Source: Burkholderia sp. GAS332 (GTDB lineage: Bacteria > Pseudomonadota > Gammaproteobacteria > Burkholderiales > Burkholderiaceae). From it: DNA of 64,000 bases. Below the pieces are notes generated by a model. It was not told where the DNA came from. It searched no databases and was given only the letters and a program-made list of their open reading frames with translations. The stretch covers positions 2,294,001 to 2,358,000 of the forward strand of contig FSRV01000001.1 in assembly GCA_900142905.1 (NCBI GenBank), written 5' to 3'. The translations under genes and the position numbers were made by a program. Positions within the stretch are counted from its first letter, which is position 1. Each line of letters opens with the position of its first letter. Below are positions 34,565-43,728 of this stretch, piece after piece.

Positions 34565-35104
34565 TCAGTGCGATGCCGAGCGCTTGATGCGGTGGAAGTT
34601 GCGATCGAAGTAGATCAAGCCATCGCCGTCAGTACGCACGCTGATGCAGGTGGTTTTGACGAACATCACCGAGTGCGAGCCCACTTCCTTCAGATCGACG
34701 ATCTCGCCCTGCAGACTCGCGAGTGCGTCGCGCAATACGGGCACACCGTGCGTGCCCTCATCCCAGATCGGCCAGCCAAAGCGTTCTTCCATCGGCACCT
34801 GCGTCATGCCCGCGAAATGGCGCGCGAGCAATTCGTGCTCGCCGGGCAACACGTTGATGCACACATAGCGGTTGCGTTCGAAGGTGGTGTGCATCGCGCT
34901 CGAGCGATTCAGACAGACGAGCAGGGTGGGCGGCGTATCCGTGACGGAGCATACCGCGCTCGCGGTGACGCCGCAGCGCCCGTGCGGGCCAGAAGTCGTG
35001 ATGACGTTCACGGCCGCCGATAGATGCGCCATGGCCTGACGGAATTGCTGTTTTGCTGCCATGTCGGCGTCAGTGACGGGAATCGATTGCAGGTTCGGCT
35101 TCAT
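34565..35104 (-). CDS. iacG: Flavin reductase, IacG-like (HpaC family)
   Basis: 179 residues of the flavin reductase/FMN-binding split-barrel family: FRQAMAHLSAAVNVITTSGPHG, GVTASAVCSVTDTPPTLLVCLN, then NVLPGEHELLARHF. It would supply reduced flavin to the acyl-CoA-dehydrogenase-like monooxygenase encoded at 39012-40181 (IacA-like). It is transcribed alone on the minus strand, away from the rest of the iac-like genes. Assignment as IacG rests on genomic context. Confidence 0.72.
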   Translation of the reverse strand: MKPNLQSIPVTDADMAAKQQFRQAMAHLSAAVNVITTSGPHGRCGVTASAVCSVTDTPPTLLVCLNRSSAMHTTFERNRYVCINVLPGEHELLARHFAGMTQVPMEERFGWPIWDEGTHGVPVLRDALASLQGEIVDLKEVGSHSVMFVKTTCISVRTDGDGLIYFDRNFHRIKRSASH

Positions 35105-35384
35105 GTTCTGGGTTCCTGAGGGCGCGGTAGGGATCTGGCTTCAAGCGTAATCAATCCACGTAAGGAAAAAAATCCGCGCGAGCGGTGAACGTAGGGCCGT
35201 CTTTCCCAATCCGTCTAAAGCTTTCCCCAATGCGTGTCTGAACGGCGAGCCTATGAAGAACATTAATCCGCGCTACAGGGTAACTATTGCTTTGCAGCGC
35301 TTTTTCCACTGGTTATCATGAACCGGCAAGACGCTTCAAATTGCACATTCCCCGAACCGTTCCGGCTTACTCCGCGCTCAATCC
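35105..35384. other. Divergent promoter region of iacG and the FixJ-type regulator
   Basis: 280 bp without a gene. It holds an A-rich stretch near 35161-35172 and pyrimidine-rich repeats (CTTTCCCAATCC and CTTTCCCCAATGC) near 35201-35234. These might be binding sites of the adjacent regulator, but this is not established. Confidence 0.4.
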
Positions 35385-36047
35385 ATGTCCCAATCGCCTC
35401 AGTCCGCACCGTCGCTCGCACCGATCGTCTACATCGTCGACGACGACAACGGCATGCGGACGTCGCTTGCGTGGCTGCTTGAATCGGTCGGTGTGAAGTC
35501 GGCGGGCTTCGCCAGCGCAAATGAATTTCTCAGCGCTTTTGATCCCGGCGTGCCCGCCTGTCTCGTGCTCGACGTGCGGATGCCGGAGCAAAGCGGCTTC
35601 GACGTGCAAGCGGAGTTGAACCGTCAAGGTGCGACGCTGCCGATCATTTTCGTCAGCGGTCACGGCGACATTCCCATGTCGGTGCGCGCCTTGCAGAACG
35701 GCGCGATCGATTTCGTCGAGAAGCCGTATAACTCGCAGCAGATGCTCGACCGCGTGCAACGTGCGTTGAAACTCGCCACGCAACGTCACGCCGCCAATCA
35801 GAAGCAGCGCGAGTTGAAGAAGCGCCTGGAATCGCTGACGGCACGCGAAAAAGAAGTGCTGCGCGGCGTGATCGACGGCAAGGGCAGCAAGCGCATCGCC
35901 TCCGATCTGTCGATCAGTGTGAAGACCGTCGACGTGCATCGTGCGAGCATCAAGGACAAGCTCGGTGCGGCGTCGATCGCGATGCTGGTGCGCGACGTGA
36001 TGGCGGTGTGGGATCAGGATGCGTCCGAGAACGGTGTGCTTCGTTGA
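35385..36047 (+). CDS. FixJ/NarL-type two-component response regulator
   Basis: 220 residues. The receiver domain has the acidic pair DDD at 19-21, phospho-acceptor D63 (VLDVRMPEQSG) and the conserved Lys in FVEKPYN. A LuxR-type HTH follows: LTAREKEVLRGVIDGKGSKRIA. This is the FixJ/StyR/TodT subclass. The matching kinase is most likely the PAS histidine kinase at 40387, the only sensor gene in the window. It would activate the iac-like operons in response to the aromatic substrate. Confidence 0.88.
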   Translation: MSQSPQSAPSLAPIVYIVDDDNGMRTSLAWLLESVGVKSAGFASANEFLSAFDPGVPACLVLDVRMPEQSGFDVQAELNRQGATLPIIFVSGHGDIPMSVRALQNGAIDFVEKPYNSQQMLDRVQRALKLATQRHAANQKQRELKKRLESLTAREKEVLRGVIDGKGSKRIASDLSISVKTVDVHRASIKDKLGAASIAMLVRDVMAVWDQDASENGVLR

Positions 36048-36139
36048 GGCACACCGCCGCCGCGTGAGCATTGCCGCTGGCGCATTCCACGCATGCGACG
36101 AATCTCACGCATGCGACCCCCCACGGCTGCGTCGTGCAC

Positions 36140-36889
36140 TTAACGCATGAACAGCCCGCCGTTCACATCCCAGCACGCGCCGTTCGCGAAGTAAGCGTTC
36201 TCCGCTGCCAGCATCACCGCGACATCGGCGACATAATCCGCGGAACCCAGACGTCCTGCCGGAATGTTGGCGATGACCGCCTTCAGCTTGTCGGGCGCGA
36301 CACTCTCGTGCACGATCGGCAAGTCCATCGGCCCAGGAGAAATCGCGTTGACGGTCACGCCGGCTGCGCCGAGGTCGCGCGCGAACACCTTGGTCAACGT
36401 GATGACGCCGCCTTTGGCTGCGGCATAGTGCGCGCCGGTGGCCGATCCGCCGTTCTGTCCCGCTAGCGAGGCGATATTGACGATGCGCCCGGCACCGGCA
36501 CCGGCATCGGCGAAATGCTGGCCGAACACCTGGCAGCCGAACAGCACGCTGCGCAGATTGACGTTGATCACCTGATCGAACTGCTCGGCGCTGATCTCCA
36601 TCACGGGTACGACTTTGGATGTGCCCGCATTGTTGATCAAGGCGTCGATGCGGCCCCAGCGTTGCAGGATCGCATCGCGTGCGGATTCGAATGAAGTCTT
36701 GGCTGTGACGTCTAGATTCAGCGCGAAGGCGCTCGAGCCGTCGGCACTCAGGTCGCGGGCGAGGGCTTGTGCGGCATCGAACGCGATGTCGCCAATGGCT
36801 ACCGCATAGCCTGCGGCATGAAAGCGTGTGGCAATCGCGGCGCCGAGACCACGCGCGGCGCCGGTGACGAGTACGACTCTGTTCTGCAT
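36140..36889 (-). CDS. iacE: Short-chain dehydrogenase/reductase, IacE-like
   Basis: 249 residues. Rossmann TGAARGLGAAIA at the N terminus, NNAG, and the catalytic Ser with YAAAK at mid-length. In the auxin catabolic pathway described in Pseudomonas putida and Paraburkholderia, IacE is an SDR acting after the IacA step. It is the last gene of the minus-strand iacA-iacB-iacI-iacH-iacE series. The symbol is based on family and neighbours. Confidence 0.75.
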   Translation of the reverse strand: MQNRVVLVTGAARGLGAAIATRFHAAGYAVAIGDIAFDAAQALARDLSADGSSAFALNLDVTAKTSFESARDAILQRWGRIDALINNAGTSKVVPVMEISAEQFDQVINVNLRSVLFGCQVFGQHFADAGAGAGRIVNIASLAGQNGGSATGAHYAAAKGGVITLTKVFARDLGAAGVTVNAISPGPMDLPIVHESVAPDKLKAVIANIPAGRLGSADYVADVAVMLAAENAYFANGACWDVNGGLFMR

Positions 36890-36925
36890 TGCTTCTACTC
36901 CGTGAGAAAACGGCTACCGCCCATC

Positions 36926-38053
36926 TTAAGCGGCGAGGGCTGCTTCGAAGTGCGCTGCGATCGCGCAGACCTGTTCATCCGCACCTTTGCGTCCAACGAT
37001 CTGCAAGCCCGCCTTGAGCGGCGAGCCGTCGATGGGCAAGGGTAAGCTCAATGCCGGATGGCCGCTCAGATTGAACGGCCGGATTAATGACGACATGGCG
37101 ATGACCGAAGTACCGCCACGTGCCTCGTCGAGCGTGATCGGCAACGCGGGCAGGGTGGGGAGAATCAATACGTCCACGCTCTCAAGCGCATGATCGACGG
37201 CCGCAATGAATTGCTTGCGTACCGACTCTGCCGCATCGCATTGCGCCGCAGTTGTTTTCGCAGCGGCGCGCAACCGTGCGTCGAGATCGGCCCCGAGCTT
37301 GCCGCTTGTCACCAGGTGACCGAACGCATGGGAGGTCTCGGCGTTGATGATCGAGAGGCCTGCTTCGAAGGCCGCGGCAAGGCCGGCGAGTTCCACTGTG
37401 CGTGCGGCGCAGTCGGCCTGCCGTGCCGCGCGTGTAACGGCTTGGAGGATTTCCGGCGTTGCGTCGACCTGCACGATACCGACGTTCCATGCGCCTGTTT
37501 GTGGCGCGCGGGCTGCACGCATGTCGAAGTCGGCAGTGATCGCCTGCATTGCTGCGACGATCATTTGCATGTCGCGCGCGAACGGCCCGACACAATCGAG
37601 CGTCGATTCACGCGGTGCAACGCCGCGCCGGGATACCCGCCCGTAAGTTGGTTTCAAACCGATCACGCCGCAACACGCAGCGGGGCCGCGAATCGAGCCG
37701 CCGGTGTCCGTGCCGAGCGCGGCATCGGCAAGCTTCAAGCCAACGGCTGCCGCCGAACCGCTCGACGAGCCGCCGGGAATACGCGAGGCGTCCTGCGGAT
37801 TTTGCGGTGTGCCGGTGTAGTCGTTGATACCGGTCATGCCGAACGCCAGTTCGTGCATATTCGTCTTGCCGACGATGTGCCAGCCGGCATTGAGCAATCG
37901 TTCCACGACTTCCGCGTGCTGGACCGCAGGGGGGGTGTCCGCCAACGCGCGGCTTGCGGCGGTGGTCGCGTAGCCGGCGATATCGATCGTGTCCTTGATC
38001 GCGATGGTCGGCCCCGTGCCGCCTAGCGACAAGGCCTGGATAAACTCGTTCAT
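36926..38053 (-). CDS. iacH: Amidase-family protein, IacH-like
   Basis: 375 residues from ATG 38053, which overlaps the stop of the upstream gene (ATGA). Triad residues fit Lys in TIAIKDTIDIAG, the SGSAAAVG loop of GGSSSGSAAAVG and Ser in GTDTGGSIRGPA. It is shorter than classical amidases (about 460), missing part of the C-terminal region. IacH in other iac clusters is an amidase-like enzyme of unclear chemistry. It is flanked by the SnoaL-like gene and iacE in a tight operon. Confidence 0.77.
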   Translation of the reverse strand: MNEFIQALSLGGTGPTIAIKDTIDIAGYATTAASRALADTPPAVQHAEVVERLLNAGWHIVGKTNMHELAFGMTGINDYTGTPQNPQDASRIPGGSSSGSAAAVGLKLADAALGTDTGGSIRGPAACCGVIGLKPTYGRVSRRGVAPRESTLDCVGPFARDMQMIVAAMQAITADFDMRAARAPQTGAWNVGIVQVDATPEILQAVTRAARQADCAARTVELAGLAAAFEAGLSIINAETSHAFGHLVTSGKLGADLDARLRAAAKTTAAQCDAAESVRKQFIAAVDHALESVDVLILPTLPALPITLDEARGGTSVIAMSSLIRPFNLSGHPALSLPLPIDGSPLKAGLQIVGRKGADEQVCAIAAHFEAALAA

Positions 38054-38565
38054 GGTTTCGGTTTCCTTGCATTGACTTGCCAGGGCGCATCGAAAAGGCG
38101 CTCGGTGCGAAAGTGCGTGATGAGCCAGTCGCGGCCATTGCCGGCGGGAGCGAAATCCACGTCGAGGCGCGCCGAGATCAGTTCCGCTGGTGCGTCGACA
38201 TAGCCGGATGCTTGCAGCATGATCCAGCGGCCTTTCGCGGATGTGCCGTGCACCTCGATGGTTTCCGACGTGAGGAAGTGCACGTTGACCGAGAAATGCG
38301 GTGACGGCGGCAAGTAGCGTGTCAGCATCGCGAGAATCTCCGTGTGGCCGGTGAGGTGGCCGAACTTGCTCGCGTACTGCGGGCCGATGCCTTCCCAGAT
38401 CGCGTCGGGGGTAAAGAGCGCCGCGAGCGTTTCGCCTTCGAGTGCGCCTGATGGCACGTCGCACAGCGCCATATAGCGTGCCATCGTGCGGCGCACCGCG
38501 GATTCGGCTTCGAGCGCGGCGATCCGTTCAGCCAACATGGCAAGCGTGTCCGGGTTCTCGTTCAT
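38050..38565 (-). CDS. iacI: SnoaL/NTF2-like protein, IacI-like
   Basis: 171 residues of the NTF2-like fold: AVRRTMARYMALCDVPSG, LFTPDAIWEG and FSVNVHFLTSETIEVHG. These proteins often act as small cyclases, dehydratases or beta subunits. Position between iacB and iacH matches the undefined iacI gene of auxin-degrading bacteria. Stop overlaps the iacH start (ATGA). The exact role in the pathway is unknown. Confidence 0.65.
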   Translation of the reverse strand: MNENPDTLAMLAERIAALEAESAVRRTMARYMALCDVPSGALEGETLAALFTPDAIWEGIGPQYASKFGHLTGHTEILAMLTRYLPPSPHFSVNVHFLTSETIEVHGTSAKGRWIMLQASGYVDAPAELISARLDVDFAPAGNGRDWLITHFRTERLFDAPWQVNARKPKP

Positions 38566-38585
38566 CGCTTCATGCTCCGGTGCGC

Positions 38586-38963
38586 TCAAGCCGCGTTGGC
38601 ATGCTGCGGCGGCACTTGCAGCGCGCGGCCGACGCGCGCTTCGATCTTGCCGTAGCGCCACAGGTTGTACTCGCCGACCGGCGTGGTGCGGTACAGATTG
38701 CACACCGCCACGGCAGTATCGAAGTCGCGCACGTCGGCCATGATGTAGAAGGTCCACGGCGAGTTGTCGGCATTGCCGACGGTGAGGCGATCATCGTCCA
38801 TGATGCCGAGCACGCTGACGCCGTCCATCGATTCGACCGCAGCCAGCATCTTGCCGTAGGCCTGCCAGACTTCGCCGATCTTCTCGCGCGGCAAGTCGAA
38901 GAAGTTCTGCGTCACGCCGCAGCAGAACAGAACGCGCAAGGGCAGCTTCGGGTTATCGGACAT
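38586..38963 (-). CDS. iacB: IacB-like small protein
   Basis: 125 residues from ATG 38963 (an ATG at 38978 is an alternative). No catalytic motif is recognised; it reads LFCCGVTQNFFDLPREKI and NLWRYGKIEARVG, with a ferredoxin-like or EthD-like alpha/beta look. It sits between the IacA-like and IacI-like genes, where iacB lies in known clusters. Function unknown. Confidence 0.62.
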   Translation of the reverse strand: MSDNPKLPLRVLFCCGVTQNFFDLPREKIGEVWQAYGKMLAAVESMDGVSVLGIMDDDRLTVGNADNSPWTFYIMADVRDFDTAVAVCNLYRTTPVGEYNLWRYGKIEARVGRALQVPPQHANAA

Positions 38964-39011
38964 TGTGGGGTTCTCCATGAAATCGGTTGAAGGTCAAATG
39001 CAGAAAATAGC

Positions 39012-40181
39012 TTACAGGTAGCCTGGAATCGGCGGCACACCAACGAACACCGCACCGGCGCCGTCGAAGTTGCCTTCGCCGAGAAACGCGTGCTGGGTGA
39101 CCACCATCGAATCCCGCAGCAGGCGCTGCAGCGGGTGTGTGCGGTAGATGGCCATCGTGCCGCCGAGGCGGTAAGCGCGGTGCACGACGTCGGCGCCCTC
39201 GCGGGCGATCTGCGTCGCGGCGAGGCGCAGCAGGCTGACCTGCTCCGGCGTGACGGGGTTGCCGGCGAGGATCGATTGCCAGACTGTGTCGGTGGTGTCG
39301 TAGAAGAACGCACGGGCCGAGCGCAGTTGCGCTTCGGCCTTCGCCAGTTCGATCCGGTAGTACGCGCGGTCGGCGAGTTGCGGCGCGCCCGTCGTCGTCT
39401 TGCGGCCGCCTGCCATCTGGTTGGCGACATCGAGCGCTGCGCGGGCGAGGCCGAGGTTCACCACGGCCAGTACTTGGGCCGCGTAGGCGATAGTCGGGTA
39501 GCGATACAGCGGTTCGTCCACGCACGGCTCGCCGCCGCGCACGAAAGTCCAGTCGTCGGCGACGAATTGATCGGTGACGCGCAGATCGTGACTGCCCGTG
39601 CCTTGCATGCCGACCACGTCCCAGTTGTCGACGATCTCGACCTGATGTGGGCGGAACACGGCGGTGCGTGGCTTGCCGGGTACGCCTGGGACGCTGGTGG
39701 CGATCCCTACGCCGAGCCAATCCGCGCCCTTGCAGCCGCTCGCGAATTTCCAGGTGCCATTCACACGCCAGCCGCCGTCGGCGGGTTGCGCGGGTTGCAC
39801 CGGGAAGAGGCCGCCGGCAAACACCTGATCGGGACCGTCGGCGTAGATGTGCGCCTGCGTCGCCAGAGGCAAGGCCGCGAGATAGACGTTCGCCGAGCCG
39901 AAACTCGCGACCCACGCGGCTGAACCATCCGCTACCGCGATGCGTTCGATCATGTCGAGAAACGCGGTAGGCGCAAGCGCATCGCCGCCGAAACGCCGTG
40001 GTGTCGCCGCGCGATACACGCCCGCGCGTTTGAGCTTGGCGATGACGTCACGCGGCACATGCGACAGGCGATCAAACTCTTCGCGCCGTGCGGCGATTTC
40101 GGTGATGACGTCGGCGAGCGGCAAACGCGTGGCGTCGCGGCTGGCGTCTGCGACGGCGGTGTCGGTGGCGGTGTCTGACAT
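39012..40181 (-). CDS. iacA: Acyl-CoA dehydrogenase-like flavin monooxygenase, IacA-like
   Basis: 389 residues from ATG 40181, with AAGGAG upstream. The fold is that of acyl-CoA dehydrogenase/HpaH-type monooxygenases: YRAATPRRFGGDALAPTAF, AWVASFGSANVY, GTWKFASGCKGADW and VVGMQGTGSHDLRV. In the auxin pathway IacA, fed FADH2 by a flavin reductase, hydroxylates indole-3-acetate. The iacG-type gene at 34565 is the natural partner. It is the first gene of the minus-strand iacABIHE series. Divergent from the kinase. Confidence 0.8.
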   Translation of the reverse strand: MSDTATDTAVADASRDATRLPLADVITEIAARREEFDRLSHVPRDVIAKLKRAGVYRAATPRRFGGDALAPTAFLDMIERIAVADGSAAWVASFGSANVYLAALPLATQAHIYADGPDQVFAGGLFPVQPAQPADGGWRVNGTWKFASGCKGADWLGVGIATSVPGVPGKPRTAVFRPHQVEIVDNWDVVGMQGTGSHDLRVTDQFVADDWTFVRGGEPCVDEPLYRYPTIAYAAQVLAVVNLGLARAALDVANQMAGGRKTTTGAPQLADRAYYRIELAKAEAQLRSARAFFYDTTDTVWQSILAGNPVTPEQVSLLRLAATQIAREGADVVHRAYRLGGTMAIYRTHPLQRLLRDSMVVTQHAFLGEGNFDGAGAVFVGVPPIPGYL

Positions 40182-40386
40182 GGCGGGGCATCTCCTTGAT
40201 TCGTTATCGGCTGAAACACAGGCACGATTCGGTCGCGGGCGATAGCGCAGGCGACGATGCGTGCAGGGTGAGACCAGTCTAGAAATGCAAAAAGAACGCT
40301 TCAATTGGGACGCGGGATGCGTTTTTAGGTAACGCGCCGGGGGTATCTAAAGAAATCTTCAGACGCGAATCGCGCCGACTGGTGTT

Positions 40387-41934
40387 ATGTTCTTTCCCAT
40401 ACGTGATCGAATTTTTCCTCCGCCTCGCCCGATGAATTTCCCCGCCGAAGAAGATTTCCACCGCCTGCTCGACGCACTGACGCTGTGCGTGCTGCTGCAC
40501 GACGCCGAAACGAAGGCGATCGTGTGGGCCAATCGCGCGGCCTGCGAGGCGCTCGGCTTTACGCTTGAAGAATTGCTGCCGCTCAAGGCAAAAGACATGA
40601 CCCGCCCGGTGCCGAAGTACCGGCGCGAGATCGGCGTCGGCGCAATGGACCGTGCGATCACCGAAGGCCCGCAGGTCTACGAGTGGTGTTACCGCTCGCG
40701 TACGGGGGCCGACATGCTGTCCGAGGCTATCGCGACCTACGTGCCGCTGCGCGAGCGCGCGGTGGTGATGGTGCAGTTCCGCGACATCAGCGTCGAAGAC
40801 ACGCTCAAGCAGACGCTGCGGCGCTACGAGTCGCGGCTGCGCGAGTTCATGCAGGATCTCGGCGAAGGCGTCGCCGTACTGACACCCGCAGGCGAAGTGG
40901 AATTTGTCAGCGAATCCGGACGACGCGTGCTGGGTCTGGAAGAGGGCGCACCGATGGGCGACGTGCTCGACTATTGCAGCGAGTCTGATCGCGACCGCCT
41001 GCTCGAACAACTCGCCAGTGCACCGCGCATCCAGCCTTCGGCGCCGCAGCGTTATCGCATCACGCGCCGCGACGGTACGCCGGGCTGGTTGCGCATCACG
41101 TGCAGAAGAATCGAAATCGAAGACGACCTCAACGGCCGCCTGCTGCACTTTCGCGACATCACGGACGAAGTCGCTGTCGAAGAGGCCCGCCGGAACGAGG
41201 CGCGGCTGCTGGAATACGCGGGGCGCTACAACGCGATGGGCGAAATGGCGACCGCCATTGCGCACGAGTTGAGCCAGCCGCTTGCCGCGGTGCGCAATTT
41301 CATCGAAGGCGCGATCCGGCGGCTCGCGCAACCCGGTTCTGTCGACGACGCGTTGTGGGGCCTGCGCAGCGCCGATCGTCAGGCCGAGCATGCGGCCGTG
41401 ATCATCAAGAGCGTGCGCGATTACATCGTCAAGCGTGAGCCGAGCGAGACGGATGCGGATTTGCGCGACGTCATCGCGGACGTCGCGTACTTCATCGAAT
41501 TGCGCGCCAAAGAGGCGGGGATTCTGGTCGCCATCGAGCAGGCATCGGAAGCTTTGCCGGTGCATTGCGAGCGTGTGCTGATTGGCCAGGTGGTCCTGAA
41601 TCTCGCGTTCAACGCAATCGAGGCGCTGATGGAGTGCACGACGGGGGACACCAATACGGCGGCACGACGCGGTGAATTGCGCCTTGTCACCCGCCTGCGG
41701 GGCAAGCATGCGCTCGTGCAGATCATCGATAACGGCCCAGGCGTGCCCGCCGACGCGCATGGCCGGCTGTTCGACGGGTTTTCGTCGTCGAAGGCTGGCG
41801 GCAATGGCATCGGTTTGTCGCTGTGCAAAAACATTGTCACGCGGCACGGTGGCGAGATCTGGGCCAAACCGGCACCACAGGGCGGGCTCCAATGCAGTTT
41901 TACGCTGCCACTCGCAGTCGCGCCTCGCCGCTGA
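40387..41934 (+). CDS. PAS-domain sensor histidine kinase (FixL/TodS-like)
   Basis: 515 residues from ATG 40387; ATG 40432 is an alternative, with no clear ribosome-binding site at either. No membrane spans, so cytoplasmic. PAS domains occupy about residues 20-270 (LLHDAETKAIVWANRAACEA, TPAGEVEFVSESGRRVLG). The HisKA box has H293 in AIAHELSQPLAAVRNF. The ATPase domain shows QVVLNLAFNAIEAL, IDNGPGV and GNGIGLSLCKNIV. It likely senses an aromatic effector and phosphorylates the FixJ-type regulator at 35385. Divergent from iacA. Confidence 0.87.
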   Translation: MFFPIRDRIFPPPRPMNFPAEEDFHRLLDALTLCVLLHDAETKAIVWANRAACEALGFTLEELLPLKAKDMTRPVPKYRREIGVGAMDRAITEGPQVYEWCYRSRTGADMLSEAIATYVPLRERAVVMVQFRDISVEDTLKQTLRRYESRLREFMQDLGEGVAVLTPAGEVEFVSESGRRVLGLEEGAPMGDVLDYCSESDRDRLLEQLASAPRIQPSAPQRYRITRRDGTPGWLRITCRRIEIEDDLNGRLLHFRDITDEVAVEEARRNEARLLEYAGRYNAMGEMATAIAHELSQPLAAVRNFIEGAIRRLAQPGSVDDALWGLRSADRQAEHAAVIIKSVRDYIVKREPSETDADLRDVIADVAYFIELRAKEAGILVAIEQASEALPVHCERVLIGQVVLNLAFNAIEALMECTTGDTNTAARRGELRLVTRLRGKHALVQIIDNGPGVPADAHGRLFDGFSSSKAGGNGIGLSLCKNIVTRHGGEIWAKPAPQGGLQCSFTLPLAVAPRR

Positions 41935-41941
41935 TCGCATT

Positions 41942-43258
41942 TCAATCATGCGTCGTGTTGATGTTCTTCGGAATGGTCGCGAGCGTGATCGCGGTGATGA
42001 GGCCGAAACCGATCAGCATCAACGCGACCGGCCACGGCGCATGCACCTTCGAATACAGCGCGATAGCGACCAGCGGCGCGAGTCCACCGGAAAACACCGA
42101 CGCAATTTCGTGGCCCAGCGCCATGCCCGAATAGCGGACCTCGGTTGGAAAGAGTTCGCCCATCAACGCGGGCTGCGTGCCGATCATCGCACCGTGGCAG
42201 AAGGGCAAGCCTAGTGCCAGCGACAGGAACACGAGCAGCGGTTCATGCGTATCGATCAGCCAGAACGCCGGAAACGCGATCACGACGAGGCCGAGCGCGC
42301 CGATCATATACACCGGCCGCCGTCCGATCACATCCGATAGCCGGCCCCACAGCACGATCGTGATGAGTTCGAGCAGCATGGCGATCATCACGCCGCCGAG
42401 CATCACCGAAACCGGCACGCCGATCGTCTTGCCGTACACCAGCACGAACGACAGGAAGATGTACGTGCCGCCGTTTTCGGCGACACGCAGGCCCATTGCC
42501 TGCAATACCTGCTTCGGGTGATTGCGCAGCACGGTCAGCACGGGCATATGCTTCGGCTTGGCCGCGGTGAAGTCGCGGCTCTCAGGCAAGCTTCGGCGAA
42601 TATACACACCGACGCCGAAGATCAGCACGCTCGCGAGGAACGGCACGCGCCAACCCCAGGACATAAAACTTTCCACCGGCAGTCGCTGTACCAGATAAAA
42701 AGCGGCTGCGGATAACACGAAGCCGCCAGCCACCCCCAACTGACTGAACGATGCGTAATAGCCACGGCGATTGGCCGGCGCACTCTCGCTGATCAACAGC
42801 ACGCCACCGCCCCATTCGCCGCCCGACGCGATGCCTTGCACGATCCGCAAACAGACGAGCGCCGCGGGCGCCAGGAAGCCGATCTGCGAGAAGGTCGGCA
42901 ATAGACCGATGCCAAAAGTCGCCACGCCCATCATCATCAGCGTCACGACGAGCGCGCGTTTGCGGCCATGCCGGTCGCCGATATGGCCGAATACAATGCC
43001 GCCCAGCGGCCGCGCCAGAAAGCCGATCGCAAAGCCCGCGAAGGCGGCGAGGGTGCCCATCAGCGGGTCGCCGTGCAGCGGGAAGAACAGCGGCCCGAAG
43101 ATCAGGGCCGCTGCTGTGCCATACAGGAAGAAGTCGTACCATTCGAGCGCGTTGCCCAGCACGGAAGCGACGATGATCCGCCGCAGTGTCCGCGAGGTCG
43201 CTGGCGCCGCCGGCGTGGCGGGTGATACGGCCATGGGAGAAAGCGTGTCGTTTGGCAT
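41942..43258 (-). CDS. MHS-family transporter, possibly for auxin or an aromatic acid
   Basis: 438 residues, about 12 spans. Begins with GNALEWYDFFLYGTAAALIFGPLFFP and GFLARPLGGIVFGHIGDRHGR, typical of metabolite:H+ symporters. It follows the tautomerase, iacD and iacC genes on the minus strand with 38 bp between the stop and start, so it is probably co-transcribed with them. Substrate is inferred from context. Confidence 0.85.
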   Translation of the reverse strand: MPNDTLSPMAVSPATPAAPATSRTLRRIIVASVLGNALEWYDFFLYGTAAALIFGPLFFPLHGDPLMGTLAAFAGFAIGFLARPLGGIVFGHIGDRHGRKRALVVTLMMMGVATFGIGLLPTFSQIGFLAPAALVCLRIVQGIASGGEWGGGVLLISESAPANRRGYYASFSQLGVAGGFVLSAAAFYLVQRLPVESFMSWGWRVPFLASVLIFGVGVYIRRSLPESRDFTAAKPKHMPVLTVLRNHPKQVLQAMGLRVAENGGTYIFLSFVLVYGKTIGVPVSVMLGGVMIAMLLELITIVLWGRLSDVIGRRPVYMIGALGLVVIAFPAFWLIDTHEPLLVFLSLALGLPFCHGAMIGTQPALMGELFPTEVRYSGMALGHEIASVFSGGLAPLVAIALYSKVHAPWPVALMLIGFGLITAITLATIPKNINTTHD

Positions 43259-43296
43259 CGTCGTGCTCGCTGGTTCGCTTGTGGGGGAAAGGGACG

Positions 43297-43689
43297 CTAG
43301 CGCCCGAGTGACTTCGCGGTCTGGCCGCCGATGCCGAAGTCGGTGTTCGGAATGTCCTTGATCATCACGCGGGCGGCGTCGAGCGACGTGTCGAGCACTG
43401 AAGCACTCGTTTCGCTGAGCGCGGCGATCAGCGCGGTCTTTTGCGCGGGCGTGCGGCCTGCAATCAGGATCGCGACGATCACGAGCAGCGATGCGCGGCT
43501 GCTTGCATGATCCGCTGCGCTCGCGCCGCCGATGCCGAAATCGTGCGGCGGCAATTCGCTCAGCAGAATCCGCACCGATTCAGCCGGTGCGCCGATCGCA
43601 TCGACGGTGGCCTGAGTGAGGCCGGCAATCAGTTGCGCTTTGCGCGCTTCTACGTGACCGGCGGGGAGATAAACCTCTAGTGTGGGCAT
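43297..43689 (-). CDS. Tandem tautomerase-domain protein
   Basis: 130 residues made of two 4-oxalocrotonate tautomerase-like halves. Each ends in DFGIGG. The first starts with the catalytic Pro1 (MPTLEVYLPAGHVE). The second half lacks a proline of that kind at its beginning. Fused tautomerases such as cis-CaaD or MSAD are of similar length. It lies between iacD and the transporter, so it may act on a pathway intermediate. Not a standard iac gene that I recognise. Confidence 0.78.
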   Translation of the reverse strand: MPTLEVYLPAGHVEARKAQLIAGLTQATVDAIGAPAESVRILLSELPPHDFGIGGASAADHASSRASLLVIVAILIAGRTPAQKTALIAALSETSASVLDTSLDAARVMIKDIPNTDFGIGGQTAKSLGR

Positions 43690-43728
43690 CGTTTTGCTTC
43701 GCAGGTATCGTCGTCAATCACGGGTCAA

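Noticed and set aside
35214..40352. Shared TCTAAAG heptamer at 35214 and 40346 as a regulator site upstream of the iac-type operons
   Set aside because: A seven-base match in two places is close to chance and has no palindrome or defined spacing.
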